From Candidatus Contendibacter sp. (GTDB lineage: Bacteria; Pseudomonadota; Gammaproteobacteria; Competibacterales; Competibacteraceae), in the NCBI GenBank assembly GCA_008933795.1, contig WBUJ01000028.1:1-32578 (forward strand): a stretch of DNA of 32,578 nucleotides. Direction: 5' to 3'. This document shows, one piece after another, positions 17,026-24,754 of this stretch. Position numbers and translations under genes: made by a program. How positions within the stretch are numbered: position 1 is the first letter of the stretch; the number at the start of each line of letters is the position of its first letter. Below the pieces are notes generated by a model. It worked only from the letters and a program-made list of their open reading frames with translations. It searched no databases and was not told where the DNA came from.

Positions 17026-17775
17026 TTAGATGACGTGGGCTTCTTTGTGCAGCTTGTCGACCAGGGCGGCGACGCTTTCGACCTTGATGCCGGCCTGGCG
17101 CTTGGGTGGTTCCTGCACTTTCAGGGTAACCAGCCGCGGCGCGGCGTCCACGCCCAAATCCGCCGGTTTCAACACGTCCAGCGGCTTTTTCTTGGCTTTC
17201 ATGATGTTGGGCAGCTTGACAAAGCGTGGCTCGTTCAGACGCAGGTCGGTGGTGACCACCGCCGGCAGCTTCAACGCCACGGTTTCCAGGCCACCGTCGA
17301 TCTCGCGGGTGACGTTGACCGCGCCGGCGCCGACCTCGACCTTGGAGGCGAACGTGCCCTGCGGCCAGCCCAGCAGCGCGGCCAGCATCTGGCCGGTCTG
17401 ATTGAAATCGTCGTCGATCGCCTGCTTGCCCAGGATCACCAGGTCGGGGTTTTCCTTCTCGACCACCGCCTTGAGCAGCTTGGCCACCGCCAGCGGTTGC
17501 AGTTCGGCGTCGGTTTCCACCAGAACGCCCCGGTCGGCGCCCATCGCCAGCGCGGTGCGGATCGTGTCCTGGCAGGCGGCCACGCCCAGCGACACCGCCA
17601 CGATTTCCTTCGCCTTGCCGGCCTCTTGCAGGCGGACCGCTTCTTCCACGGCGATTTCGTCGAACGGGTTCATGGACATCTTGACGTTGGCGGTTTCCAC
17701 GCCGGTACCGTCCGCTTTCGCCCGAACCTTGACGTTGTAGTCAACGACCCGCTTTACGGCGACTAGAATTTTCAT
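17026..17775 (-). CDS. etfB: Electron transfer flavoprotein beta subunit
   Basis: 249 residues. It has the standard EtfB start ([18 protein letters not shown]), the [21 protein letters not shown] motif, the AMGADRGVL segment of the AMP/nucleotide site, the [27 protein letters not shown] block and a late [15 protein letters not shown] stretch. It is the first gene of the etfBA operon, with an AAGGTG ribosome site 5 bases before the ATG, and is divergent from the phaJ-like gene. Transcription of both may be controlled from the 195-base region between them. I could not identify a convincing operator there. Confidence 0.97.
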   Translation of the reverse strand: MKILVAVKRVVDYNVKVRAKADGTGVETANVKMSMNPFDEIAVEEAVRLQEAGKAKEIVAVSLGVAACQDTIRTALAMGADRGVLVETDAELQPLAVAKLLKAVVEKENPDLVILGKQAIDDDFNQTGQMLAALLGWPQGTFASKVEVGAGAVNVTREIDGGLETVALKLPAVVTTDLRLNEPRFVKLPNIMKAKKKPLDVLKPADLGVDAAPRLVTLKVQEPPKRQAGIKVESVAALVDKLHKEAHVI

Positions 17776-17970
17776 CGTTCACCTTCGCTTTGAGATGGCT
17801 TGTGTTTTGGAGTGGCGCTAAACCCTGGTGAAGTATGGTATTTAGTCCCCCCCACTGATGCAATGGATTTATTGGCTACCGGCGGGGACCACGGCCGTGA
17901 TTTCCCACCACCCCGCTCGGTCATGTAGGCTATGCGCCACCAAAGAGAACCACCCTGACCGGAGAAACGC

Positions 17971-18429
17971 ATGTATTCCACCCACGAAGGCTATAACGAC
18001 AGCATCCACGGCTACTACCTTGAAGATCTCGCGGTTGGCATGAGCGCCTCGCACGCCAAGACCGTCACCGAGACCGACGTCGTCATGTTCGCGGGGCTAA
18101 CCGGCGACAACAATCCGGTGCATTGCAACGAGGTGTTCGCCGCGCAGACGCGGTTCAAGGGCCGCATCGCCCACGGCATGTTCTGCGCCGGTCTGATTTC
18201 CTGCGTGGCCGGCACCCGCCTGCCCGGGCCGGGCGCGGTGTACGTGGACCAACAGTTGCGTTTCGCGGCGCCGGTGCGGATCGGCGATACCGTCACCGCC
18301 ACCTGCACCATCCAGGAGATCAATTCGGAGCGGCGGCGGGTGACCATGAGCACGATTTGCACCGTGGCCGACGTGGTCGTCGTGGAGGGCAGCGCTACCT
18401 TCATGGTCAGCCGCCGCGCGAAAAAATAA
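17971..18429 (+). CDS. phaJ: MaoC-like (R)-specific enoyl-CoA hydratase
   Basis: 152-residue single hot-dog domain. The R-hydratase catalytic motif is complete: GLTGDNNPVH with Asp46 and His51, followed by the FKGRIAHGM segment. PhaJ proteins hydrate trans-2-enoyl-CoA to (R)-3-hydroxyacyl-CoA, the monomer for polyhydroxyalkanoate synthase, and so tap beta-oxidation. Divergence from etfBA and proximity to acyl-CoA dehydrogenase support that link, but no PHA synthase is in the window, so another MaoC-type role remains possible. A GGAGAA site precedes the ATG. The sequence after the stop holds a GC-rich hairpin. Confidence 0.82.
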   Translation: MYSTHEGYNDSIHGYYLEDLAVGMSASHAKTVTETDVVMFAGLTGDNNPVHCNEVFAAQTRFKGRIAHGMFCAGLISCVAGTRLPGPGAVYVDQQLRFAAPVRIGDTVTATCTIQEINSERRRVTMSTICTVADVVVVEGSATFMVSRRAKK

Positions 18430-18563
18430 CCCACCCCGATGAAACGCGCGGGTAGGTTGGACGAAGCCCGCGCGGGTCCATGAAGCCGAATGGCTGTTCC
18501 CCCTATCGATCACCCGCCACGACATCAAAACCGTAGGCGGCGCTGCATACCTCGTCCCTCCGC

Positions 18564-18812
18564 TTGCCGCGCCCGGCAATCGGTTTTACCCGCTTCGGTA
18601 CGAATGATCTGGCATTTTCAATCCTGGTGTTTGCGAAAAAGCTGCGCGTCGCCGTCATTCCCGGCTTCAAGAAGTATCTCGACGAACTGACTTTCGAGGA
18701 CGCCATGGGCACGACGGGTTATTTCTACGGTATGGGCATGATTCCCTTGCCCCGGGTCGAGCGCGAGCAAGCGAGATCCGATGCCAAGGCATCGAAAGCG
18801 ATGACTCGATAG
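18564..18812 (+). pseudogene. Orphan 82-codon frame, possible gene remnant
   Basis: An open frame with reasonable composition from about residue 10 onward (LRVAVIPGFKKYLDELTFED; GYFYGMGMIPLPRVE) and a charged tail. I do not recognise it. There is no good ribosome-binding site and the first residues look random, so it may be the 3' end of a larger gene whose front has been lost, or chance. The adjacent palindrome and tandem duplication favour a disturbed locus. Confidence 0.25.
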
Positions 18813-18838
18813 CTCGGCTTCTGGAGTTGTGTAGCCAG

Positions 18839-18856
18839 TCGGTCCATATGGACCGA
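18839..18856. promoter_or_regulatory. Perfect 18-bp palindrome
   Basis: TCGGTCCATATGGACCGA reads identically on both strands with no spacer. Symmetry of this length suits a dimeric DNA-binding protein. It lies about 60 bases past the nudJ stop and 27 bases past the orphan frame, so no obvious promoter is served by it. Confidence 0.4.
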
Positions 18857-18890
18857 GCGCTTTCCACGTAAGGCCCGGGATGCAGTAGGG

Positions 18891-18925
18891 AAAAGGATTT
18901 CTACAGACAAAAGGATTTCTACAGA
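18891..18925. repeat. Tandem 18-bp duplication at the nudJ stop codon
   Basis: AAAAGGATTTCTACAGA occurs at 18891-18907 and again at 18909-18925, separated by one base. The second copy contains the last two nudJ codons and its stop (CTA at 18919-18921 on the plus strand). The first copy repeats that end, stop included, downstream. Confidence 0.85.
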
Positions 18926-19362
18926 TAGCCGAACAGTTCCAGCGGATAGCGTTTTCCCGCCAGATAGTCGTCGATACAGCGCAGCACCATGGGGCTGCGC
19001 AGCTTCGGTTCCAGCGCGGCGATTTCGTCGCGGGTCAGCCACAGCGCGCGTTCGATGCCGTGATCCAGCGGTTGGTCGGGATGATGGTGCAAGGCCCGAC
19101 CGGCGAAGCAGGTGCGGATATAGGTTTGGCCTTGGGGGTGGGTCCAGTAATAGATACCGACGATGGCATCGACCTGTACTTCCCACGCGGTTTCCTCCAG
19201 GGTTTCCCGGATGGCCGCTGCCGCGAGTGTTTCATGCTCGTCCAGGTGACCGGCCGGCTGGTTGTAGACCAGTTCCTCGCCATCGGCGTATTCCTCCACG
19301 ATCAGGAACCGTCCATCCCGCTCGATGATGGTGGCGACGGTCAAGCGTGCGTCCCAGTCCAT
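18919..19362 (-). CDS. nudJ: Nudix phosphatase NudJ
   Basis: 147 residues. The Nudix box runs from Gly38 (GHLDEHETLAAAAIRETLEE): Gly38, Glu44, Arg52, Glu53, Glu56 and Glu57 are all present. The usual Gly after the EE pair is Ala59 (EETAW), a common variation in NudJ proteins. The NQPAGHL lead and the LRSPMVLRCIDDYLAGKRYPLEL end match NudJ. In E. coli NudJ acts on HMP-PP and nucleoside di- and triphosphates. A GGAGG site precedes the ATG. It starts 9 bases after the haem-protein gene, suggesting co-transcription. The stop lies inside an 18-bp tandem duplication. Confidence 0.88.
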   Translation of the reverse strand: MDWDARLTVATIIERDGRFLIVEEYADGEELVYNQPAGHLDEHETLAAAAIRETLEETAWEVQVDAIVGIYYWTHPQGQTYIRTCFAGRALHHHPDQPLDHGIERALWLTRDEIAALEPKLRSPMVLRCIDDYLAGKRYPLELFGYL

Positions 19363-19371
19363 GCTACCTCC

Positions 19372-19965
19372 TCACGGCACCGGTTTGGCGAGGGTGAACG
19401 CGCCGCGCAAATCGCCTTCCTTGAAGCCGCGCGCCTGGTCATTCGGGTACAGTGCCTTCAATTTGGCGTCCACCTCGGGGCTAATGCTCTCGCCGTGGCA
19501 ATTCAGGCACTGCGCGGCGGTGGGAATGGCTTTCATGTAGCGGAAGGTTTTCTTACCCTGGTCGTCGTCAATGACGTCAAAGAACTCCAGCTTGTCCAAC
19601 GGTTCGCCCTGCGCCTTGCGCGCCTCGAACTGCTTGAGCACCGCCAGTTCCCAGTTGTCGGGGGCGTTGGCGGGGTTGCGAATTTTGAGGCCGGTCCGGC
19701 CTACCAGCATCCCCAGTTGCTGGCCCAGGTCAGTGGCGATTTGTCCAGCCTTGTCGTGACAGACCGCGATGCCGTTGACCGGGCCGCCGCTCTGGACGGC
19801 TTGCTGCAAAGCTTCCTTGAGTGTCGCGCTAAACTTTTGGACGACCTCCCGGCTGGCGATAACTTCCGGCGGGACGTCCGCGGGCGCGGCGTTGGATGAT
19901 CGAGGAACCAGGGCGATGCCGACGACCAGCATCGCGCCCAAGGTGGAAATCGAAACGGCTCGCAT
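19372..19965 (-). CDS. Periplasmic DUF3365 (Tll0287-like) haem protein
   Basis: 197 residues with a Sec signal peptide (hydrophobic 8-20, cleavage near SNA-AP). One c-type haem motif CLNCH is at 153-157 and an extra Cys-His pair AVCHDKA is at 69-73. The order (helix, AVCHDKA, TGLKIRNPANAPDNWE, a KTFRYMKAIPTAAQCLNCHG stretch) is typical of DUF3365 proteins, which resemble haem-binding PAS-like sensors. The function is unknown; redox sensing or small electron transfer is possible. A GGGAG site precedes the start. It lies upstream of nudJ on the same strand and is divergent from the pterin dehydratase gene. Confidence 0.85.
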   Translation of the reverse strand: MRAVSISTLGAMLVVGIALVPRSSNAAPADVPPEVIASREVVQKFSATLKEALQQAVQSGGPVNGIAVCHDKAGQIATDLGQQLGMLVGRTGLKIRNPANAPDNWELAVLKQFEARKAQGEPLDKLEFFDVIDDDQGKKTFRYMKAIPTAAQCLNCHGESISPEVDAKLKALYPNDQARGFKEGDLRGAFTLAKPVP

Positions 19966-20105
19966 GGGCGGATTCTCCCTTTTGGGTCAATACTTGGACG
20001 AGCAGTATAGGCGAACGCGCCTGTCCCGGCGGATTTTTCCGAATTCGGACCTTTCTAAACCTGGCGAGCACGATTGTCGGCGCAACCAGACCCACGAGGT
20101 GCATG

Positions 20106-20453
20106 ATGACCCTGTCCCAGAAGACCTGCACGCCCTGTCGGGGCGGCATTCCTCCTTTAACCTTGACCGAGGCCGAAGCCTTACTGCCGCAGGCGTCCGG
20201 CTGGCAATTGCGGGAAAAGGGCGCCCGCTTGGAACGGCGTTTCGCCTTCAAGACCTTCGCCGCCGCGCTGGCCTTCGTCAACCGGGTGGGCGACCTCGCC
20301 GAGCAGGAGGGCCACCATCCGGATATCACGTTTGGCTGGGGCTATGCCAACGTGCTGTTCTACACCCACAAGATCGGCGGCCTGAACGAAAACGACTTCA
20401 TCATGGCGGCCAAGGTCAACGAACTGCATACCGACGAGTATTCCGCGACCTGA
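20106..20453 (+). CDS. phhB: 4a-hydroxytetrahydrobiopterin dehydratase (pterin carbinolamine dehydratase)
   Basis: 115 residues from the second of two adjacent ATGs (20103 and 20106). A GAGG site is better spaced for 20106. The family pattern is complete: a Cys-rich start (KTCTPCRGG), then EQEGHHPDITFGWGYANV, a later TH-KIGGL and an Asp in ENDF. These give the His, His-Pro, Trp and Asp pattern of the active site. The enzyme dehydrates 4a-hydroxypterin after aromatic amino acid hydroxylation. No phenylalanine hydroxylase gene is in the window, so another pterin-related use is open. It is convergent with glk, with 4 bases between the stops. Confidence 0.93.
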   Translation: MTLSQKTCTPCRGGIPPLTLTEAEALLPQASGWQLREKGARLERRFAFKTFAAALAFVNRVGDLAEQEGHHPDITFGWGYANVLFYTHKIGGLNENDFIMAAKVNELHTDEYSAT

Positions 20454-20457
20454 TGGC

Positions 20458-21417
20458 TCAAACCAGCGCCGCCGCCGCTCCGCGTAACGCCGGGTTGGCC
20501 GCGGTGATCACCCAGGTCGGAACGGCGGCTAGATAACCGCTGAACCGGCCTTTGGCCTCGAAGCGGGCGCGGAATGCCGACCGGGCGAAAAACTCGCCCA
20601 GGCGCGGCACGATGCCGCCGCCGATATAAACCCCGCCTCGCGCGCCCAGGGTGATGGCCAGATTACCCGCCGCCGTGCCCAGCATCCCGCAGAACATCTC
20701 CACGACCTCCACGCAGTGTCGGCAGGTTCCGGCCAGCGCCCGCCCGGTGATGTCGGCGGGGACCAGTTCGTTCGCTGGCCAGCCTTCCAGCTCCGCCAGC
20801 GCGGCGTACAGATTGATCAGTCCCGGCCCGGACAGCAACCGCTCTGGCGAGACGTGGCCGAAGCGCCGTTGCAGGATGCGGTTGACCGCCCATTCCCGCT
20901 CATCGGTCGCCGAGAAGGTGACGTGGCCGCCTTCGGTCTGCAAGGGCAGCCAGTGGTTGCCCGACCACACCAGGCCCGACACGCCCAGGCCGGTGCCGGG
21001 TCCGAGCAGGCCGATCGGCGCTTCTTCCACCGCCGTTCCACCGCCCACCGCCTGGCGCTCGTCGGGGTCGAGCAACGGCAACGCCAGCGCCAGCGCGGTG
21101 AAGTCGTTGAGAATCAGCAACCGTTCCAATCCCAGCGCCTGTTCTGCGGCCTTCCTGGAAAACGACCAGTGGCTGTTGGTGAACTGAATCCAGTCGCCGG
21201 TGACCGGCGTGGCGACCGCGACGGCGGCGCGGCGCGGGCGCGGCCCGGCAATCCCGCGCAAATAGGCGGCGGCGGCTTGGACCAGATCCGGGTAATCAGC
21301 GCCGCTCAGGACCCGTTCGGACTGGATGCAACCATCCGGAGTCGCGAGGGCAAAACGGGCGTTGGTGCCGCCGATGTCGGCGATCAAAGCGGGAAGTTCG
21401 GTAGAATCTTGTGCCAT
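20458..21417 (-). CDS. glk: Glucokinase
   Basis: 319 residues, normal for the bacterial Glk family. Visible motifs are the phosphate-1 loop ADIGGTNARFAL near 13-24, the catalytic-region LNDFTALA, GPGTGLG in the phosphate-2 region, LQTEGGHVTF for sugar contact and a late GGVYIGGGIVPR. It phosphorylates glucose with ATP to glucose-6-phosphate in the cytoplasm. It stands alone, facing away from aceA across 219 AT-rich bases. In storage-polymer bacteria Glk would serve glucose or glycogen use; this is inference. Confidence 0.95.
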   Translation of the reverse strand: MAQDSTELPALIADIGGTNARFALATPDGCIQSERVLSGADYPDLVQAAAAYLRGIAGPRPRRAAVAVATPVTGDWIQFTNSHWSFSRKAAEQALGLERLLILNDFTALALALPLLDPDERQAVGGGTAVEEAPIGLLGPGTGLGVSGLVWSGNHWLPLQTEGGHVTFSATDEREWAVNRILQRRFGHVSPERLLSGPGLINLYAALAELEGWPANELVPADITGRALAGTCRHCVEVVEMFCGMLGTAAGNLAITLGARGGVYIGGGIVPRLGEFFARSAFRARFEAKGRFSGYLAAVPTWVITAANPALRGAAAALV

Positions 21418-21486
21418 GGCGAGGGTTCCTGCCGCATGGAAAAATCATGACGGTTTGATGGCTCGGCGCGACTCATCGTAACCATC

Positions 21487-21516
21487 TTGTAAAATGTTGC
21501 ATAGCCACATTAAGAT
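21487..21516 (+). promoter_or_regulatory. Candidate sigma-70 promoter for aceA
   Basis: TTGTAA (21487-21492) and TAAGAT (21511-21516) are separated by 18 bases in an AT-rich region that contrasts with the GC-rich surroundings. The leader to the ATG is about 120 bases and holds short inverted repeats (for example CGAAA-TT-TTTCG near 21520), which could bind a regulator. Other -10-like sequences occur near 21578, so the exact promoter is uncertain. Confidence 0.35.
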
Positions 21517-21636
21517 AGGCGAAATTTTTCGATGGGCTCCCAATTTTACGATACAAAATAATCGAGGGCCTTTCGATGATAATATTGATCGGGTTTCGAG
21601 CACCAACCCCGTAAACCTCCATAGAGGATAGGAAAA

Positions 21637-22929
21637 ATGGCGTTTCTAAGCGTTGAACAACTGAAAAAAGACTGGGCCGAGAATCCCCGCTGGAAAGGCA
21701 TCAAGCGCGGCTACACCGCCGAGGATGTCGTGCGGCTGCGCGGCAATCTGCCAGTCGAGTACAGCCTGGCGCAACGGGGCGCCGAGAAGCTGTGGGAACT
21801 GATCACCACCACCCCCTACGTCAACTGTCTGGGCGCGCTGACCGGCGGCCAGGCCATGCAGCAGGCCAAGGCCGGCATCAAGGCCATCTATCTGTCCGGC
21901 TGGCAGGTCGCTGCCGACAACAACACTTACATGGCGATGTATCCTGACCAGTCGCTGTATCCGGTTAACTCGGTGCCGGCGGTGGTCGAACGCATCAACA
22001 ACACCTTCAAGCGCGCCGACGAAATCCAGTGTGCTCGCGGTATCGGCCCGGGCCACAAGGATTTCGTCGATTATTTCCTGCCCATCGTCGGCGACGCCGA
22101 AGCCGGGTTCGGCGGCGTGCTGAACGCTCACGAACTGATGAAGTCGATGATCCGCGCGGGCGCGGGCGGCGTGCATTTCGAGGACCAGTTGGCTTCGGTC
22201 AAGAAGTGCGGCCACATGGGCGGCAAGGTGCTGGTGCCCTCTCAGGAAGCGGTGCAGAAACTGATCGCGGCCCGGTTGGCGGCGGACGTGTACGGCGTCC
22301 CGACCATCATTCTGGCCCGCACCGACGCCGAGGCGGCCGACCTGCTGACCAGCGACTGCGACGAGAACGACAAGCCGTTCTGCACCGGTGAGCGCACCGT
22401 GGAAGGCTTCTACAAGACCAAGAAGGGTTTGGAACAGGCGATTTCGCGCGGTCTGGCCTACGCGCCCTACGCCGACATGGTCTGGTGCGAGACTGGCACT
22501 CCGGATCTCAACTTCGCCAAGAAATTCGCTGACGCCATCCGCGACCAGTTCCCCGGCAAGATGCTGGCTTACAACTGCTCGCCGTCGTTCAACTGGAAAA
22601 AGAATCTGGATGACGCCACCATCGCCAAGTTCCAGCGCGAACTCGGTGCGATGGGCTACAAGTATCAGTTCATCACCCTGGCCGGCATTCACAACATGTG
22701 GTACCACATGTTCGATCTGGCGCAGGACTACGTCAAACGCGGCATGTCCGCCTACGTCGAGAAGGTGCAGGAGCAGGAATTCGCGGCGCGCGACCGTGGC
22801 TACACCTTCGTCAGCCATCAACAGGAAGTCGGCACCGGCTACTTCGACGACATGACCACCGTGATTCAGGGCGGCGTGTCGTCCGTGACCGCGCTGACCG
22901 GCTCCACTGAAGAAGAGCAATTCCACTAA
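21637..22929 (+). CDS. aceA: Isocitrate lyase
   Basis: 430 residues, close to the E. coli length. The active-site motif KKCGH is at 189-193. The N-terminal [15 protein letters not shown] and LSGWQVAAD, the metal-site region FEDQL and the later [13 protein letters not shown] motif are all intact. It cleaves isocitrate to glyoxylate and succinate, bypassing the two decarboxylations of the TCA cycle during growth on acetate or fatty acids. It has a good AGGATAGGA site, and aceB follows after two hairpins. The AT-rich upstream region suggests strong regulation. Confidence 0.98.
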   Translation: MAFLSVEQLKKDWAENPRWKGIKRGYTAEDVVRLRGNLPVEYSLAQRGAEKLWELITTTPYVNCLGALTGGQAMQQAKAGIKAIYLSGWQVAADNNTYMAMYPDQSLYPVNSVPAVVERINNTFKRADEIQCARGIGPGHKDFVDYFLPIVGDAEAGFGGVLNAHELMKSMIRAGAGGVHFEDQLASVKKCGHMGGKVLVPSQEAVQKLIAARLAADVYGVPTIILARTDAEAADLLTSDCDENDKPFCTGERTVEGFYKTKKGLEQAISRGLAYAPYADMVWCETGTPDLNFAKKFADAIRDQFPGKMLAYNCSPSFNWKKNLDDATIAKFQRELGAMGYKYQFITLAGIHNMWYHMFDLAQDYVKRGMSAYVEKVQEQEFAARDRGYTFVSHQQEVGTGYFDDMTTVIQGGVSSVTALTGSTEEEQFH

Positions 22930-22937
22930 GGTTCGCC

Positions 22938-22968
22938 GCCCACCGCCCGCCCCACGCTGGCGGTGGGC
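22938..22968 (+). other. Hairpin just after aceA
   Basis: GCCCACCGCC / GGCGGTGGGC, a perfect 10-bp stem with an 11-base loop starting 9 bases after the aceA stop. There is no U-run, so by itself it is more likely a 3'-end stabilising or anti-exonuclease structure than a terminator. Confidence 0.55.
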
Positions 22969-22984
22969 GTCAAACGTTTGCGCG

Positions 22985-23011
22985 ACCCGGAGGCCCTCCC
23001 TCCGGGTTTTT
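22985..23011 (+). terminator. Rho-independent terminator after aceA
   Basis: A 9-bp stem ACCCGGAGG / CCTCCGGGT with a 5-base loop, followed at once by TTTT. It lies 55 bases after the aceA stop and implies that aceB is transcribed at least partly from its own promoter. Confidence 0.85.
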
Positions 23012-23076
23012 GCCATTGGAAAACGCTAAAATAATCCCTGTCGCTTTTGAACGAACATCGATCCAAAGGAGCTGCC

Positions 23077-24675
23077 GTGAGCCTCAATTTGCCTGCTGGC
23101 GTGCAAGTGAACGCCCCGATCCATCCCCGTTTCGACGAGATTCTCACCCATGACGCGCTGGCGCTGGTGGCTAAATTGCACCGGGCGTTCGAGCCGCGCC
23201 GTCAGGAACTGCTGAAGAAGCGCGTCGAGCGTCAGGCCCGCATCGATGCCGGCGAAATGCCCGACTTTTTGCCGGAAACCCAGGCCATCCGCGAAGGCGA
23301 CTGGAAAATCGCGCCGCTGCCCAAGGCGCTGGAGCGCCGCCGCACCGAAATCACCGGCCCGGTCGAAGCGAAGATGATCATCAACGCCTACAACTCGGGC
23401 GCTGATTCCTACATGACCGACTTCGAGGATTCCAACAGCCCCAACTGGTTTAACCAGATTCAGGGCCAGGTCAATCTGAAGGACGCCATCCGCCGCCAGA
23501 TCAGCTACGTCAACGAGGTGGGCAAGGAATACAAGCTGAACGACGAGATCGCCACCCTGCAAATTCGCCCGCGCGGCTGGCATCTGGACGAAAAGCATGT
23601 GCTGATCGACGGTCAGCGCGTGTCCGGCGGCATCTTCGACTTCGGTCTGGTGTTCTTCCATAACGCCAAGGAACAGATCGCCCGGGGCGCCGGCCCGTTC
23701 TATTACCTGCCGAAGATGGAGAGCCATCTGGAAGCGCGGCTGTGGAATAACATCTTCGTGATGGCGCAGAACGAACTGGGCATTCCCCAGGGAACCATCA
23801 AGGCCACCGTGTTGATCGAAACCGTCCTCGCCACCTTCGAGATGGAAGAGATTCTGTACGAACTGCGCGAACACAGCGCGGGCCTCAACGCCGGGCGCTG
23901 GGACTATATCTTTAGCTGCATCAAGAAGTTCAAGAAGAACAAAAATTTCTGTCTGGCCAATCGCGGCGCGATCACCATGGAAGTGCCGTTCATGCGCTCC
24001 TATGCGCTGCAACTGGTCAAGGTCTGCCACAAGCGCGGCGCCCCGGCCATGGGCGGCATGTCGGCGCTGATTCCGATCAAGAACGACCCAGAAGCCAACG
24101 AGAAGGCGCTGGCCGGCATCCGCCACGACAAGACCCGCGATGCCCGGGATGGCTTCGACGGCGGCTGGGTGGCCCATCCCGGTCTGGTGCCCATCGCCCA
24201 CGAGGAATTCGTCAAGGTGCTGGGTGACAAGCCGAACCAGTGGGAAAAGCAGCGCGATGAAGTGTTCACCGCCAAGGATTTCCTCAACTTCCAGCCCGAG
24301 CAACCGATCACCGAAACCGGCCTGCGCAACAACATCAACGTCGGCATCCACTATCTGGGGTCCTGGCTGGCCGGCAACGGTTGCGTGCCCATCCATAATC
24401 TGATGGAAGATGCCGCCACCGCCGAAATTTCCCGCTCGCAGGTGTGGCAGTGGGTGGTGAGTCCCAAGGGTAAGCTGGACGATGGCCGCAAGGTCACCGC
24501 CGAACTGGTGCATGGCCTCATTCCCGAGGAGCTGGCCAAGGTGAAAGCCACTGTCACCGCCCAGGGCGAAGACACCGCCACCTACGATCAGGCCGCCGGC
24601 ATCTTCGAGAAGATGTCGCTCGACCCGAATTATCCGGAGTTCCTGACCCTGCCGCTGTACGAGGCGATGGATTGA
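23077..24675 (+). CDS. aceB: Malate synthase A
   Basis: 532 residues from GTG 23077, chosen because AAAGGAG stands 6 bases upstream and the length equals that of E. coli AceB. An upstream in-frame TTG at 23047 would add 10 residues that overlap the ribosome site. The signature REHSAGLNAGRWDY is intact, and the substrate-site region GGMSALIPIKND and the late GSWLAGNGCVPIHNLMED are also present. It condenses glyoxylate and acetyl-CoA to malate, completing the glyoxylate bypass with aceA. No aceK follows. Confidence 0.96.
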   Translation: MSLNLPAGVQVNAPIHPRFDEILTHDALALVAKLHRAFEPRRQELLKKRVERQARIDAGEMPDFLPETQAIREGDWKIAPLPKALERRRTEITGPVEAKMIINAYNSGADSYMTDFEDSNSPNWFNQIQGQVNLKDAIRRQISYVNEVGKEYKLNDEIATLQIRPRGWHLDEKHVLIDGQRVSGGIFDFGLVFFHNAKEQIARGAGPFYYLPKMESHLEARLWNNIFVMAQNELGIPQGTIKATVLIETVLATFEMEEILYELREHSAGLNAGRWDYIFSCIKKFKKNKNFCLANRGAITMEVPFMRSYALQLVKVCHKRGAPAMGGMSALIPIKNDPEANEKALAGIRHDKTRDARDGFDGGWVAHPGLVPIAHEEFVKVLGDKPNQWEKQRDEVFTAKDFLNFQPEQPITETGLRNNINVGIHYLGSWLAGNGCVPIHNLMEDAATAEISRSQVWQWVVSPKGKLDDGRKVTAELVHGLIPEELAKVKATVTAQGEDTATYDQAAGIFEKMSLDPNYPEFLTLPLYEAMD

Positions 24676-24726
24676 TCCGATGTCGATGCGGGTTCGCGTG
24701 AACCCGCCGTAGCCTCCTCGATCCAG

Positions 24727-24750
24727 GAACGGCGCCCATAGGCGCCGTTC
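24727..24750 (+). terminator. Terminator after aceB, shared with the convergent MFS gene
   Basis: Perfect 10-bp stem GAACGGCGCC / GGCGCCGTTC with loop CATA, followed by CCCCTTTAG on the plus strand. It lies 51 bases past the aceB stop and 4 bases before the end of the opposite-strand transporter gene, so it may act from both sides. Confidence 0.75.
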
Positions 24751-24754
24751 CCCT

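Larger units (their letters stand above)
18430..18918. other. Poorly coding spacer between phaJ and nudJ
   Basis: About 490 bases with no confidently recognised gene. It contains a hairpin CGCGCGGG / CCCGCGCG at 18445-18474 just after phaJ, a possible gene remnant at 18564-18812, a perfect 18-bp palindrome at 18839-18856 and the first copy of an 18-bp tandem duplication at 18891-18907. Together these look like a rearranged or decaying stretch. No transposase or attachment site is visible. Confidence 0.6.

Noticed and set aside
16213..17766. 517-codon plus-strand frame opposite etfA and etfB
   Set aside because: It crosses two real genes in antisense and has His/Gly/Asp-rich shadow composition.
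18430..18918. Insertion sequence or integron remnant
   Set aside because: Palindrome and duplication are suggestive, but there is no transposase or integrase fragment and no paired terminal repeats.
21646..24513. Two long minus-strand frames opposite aceA and aceB
   Set aside because: Antisense shadows of two confidently identified glyoxylate-cycle genes.
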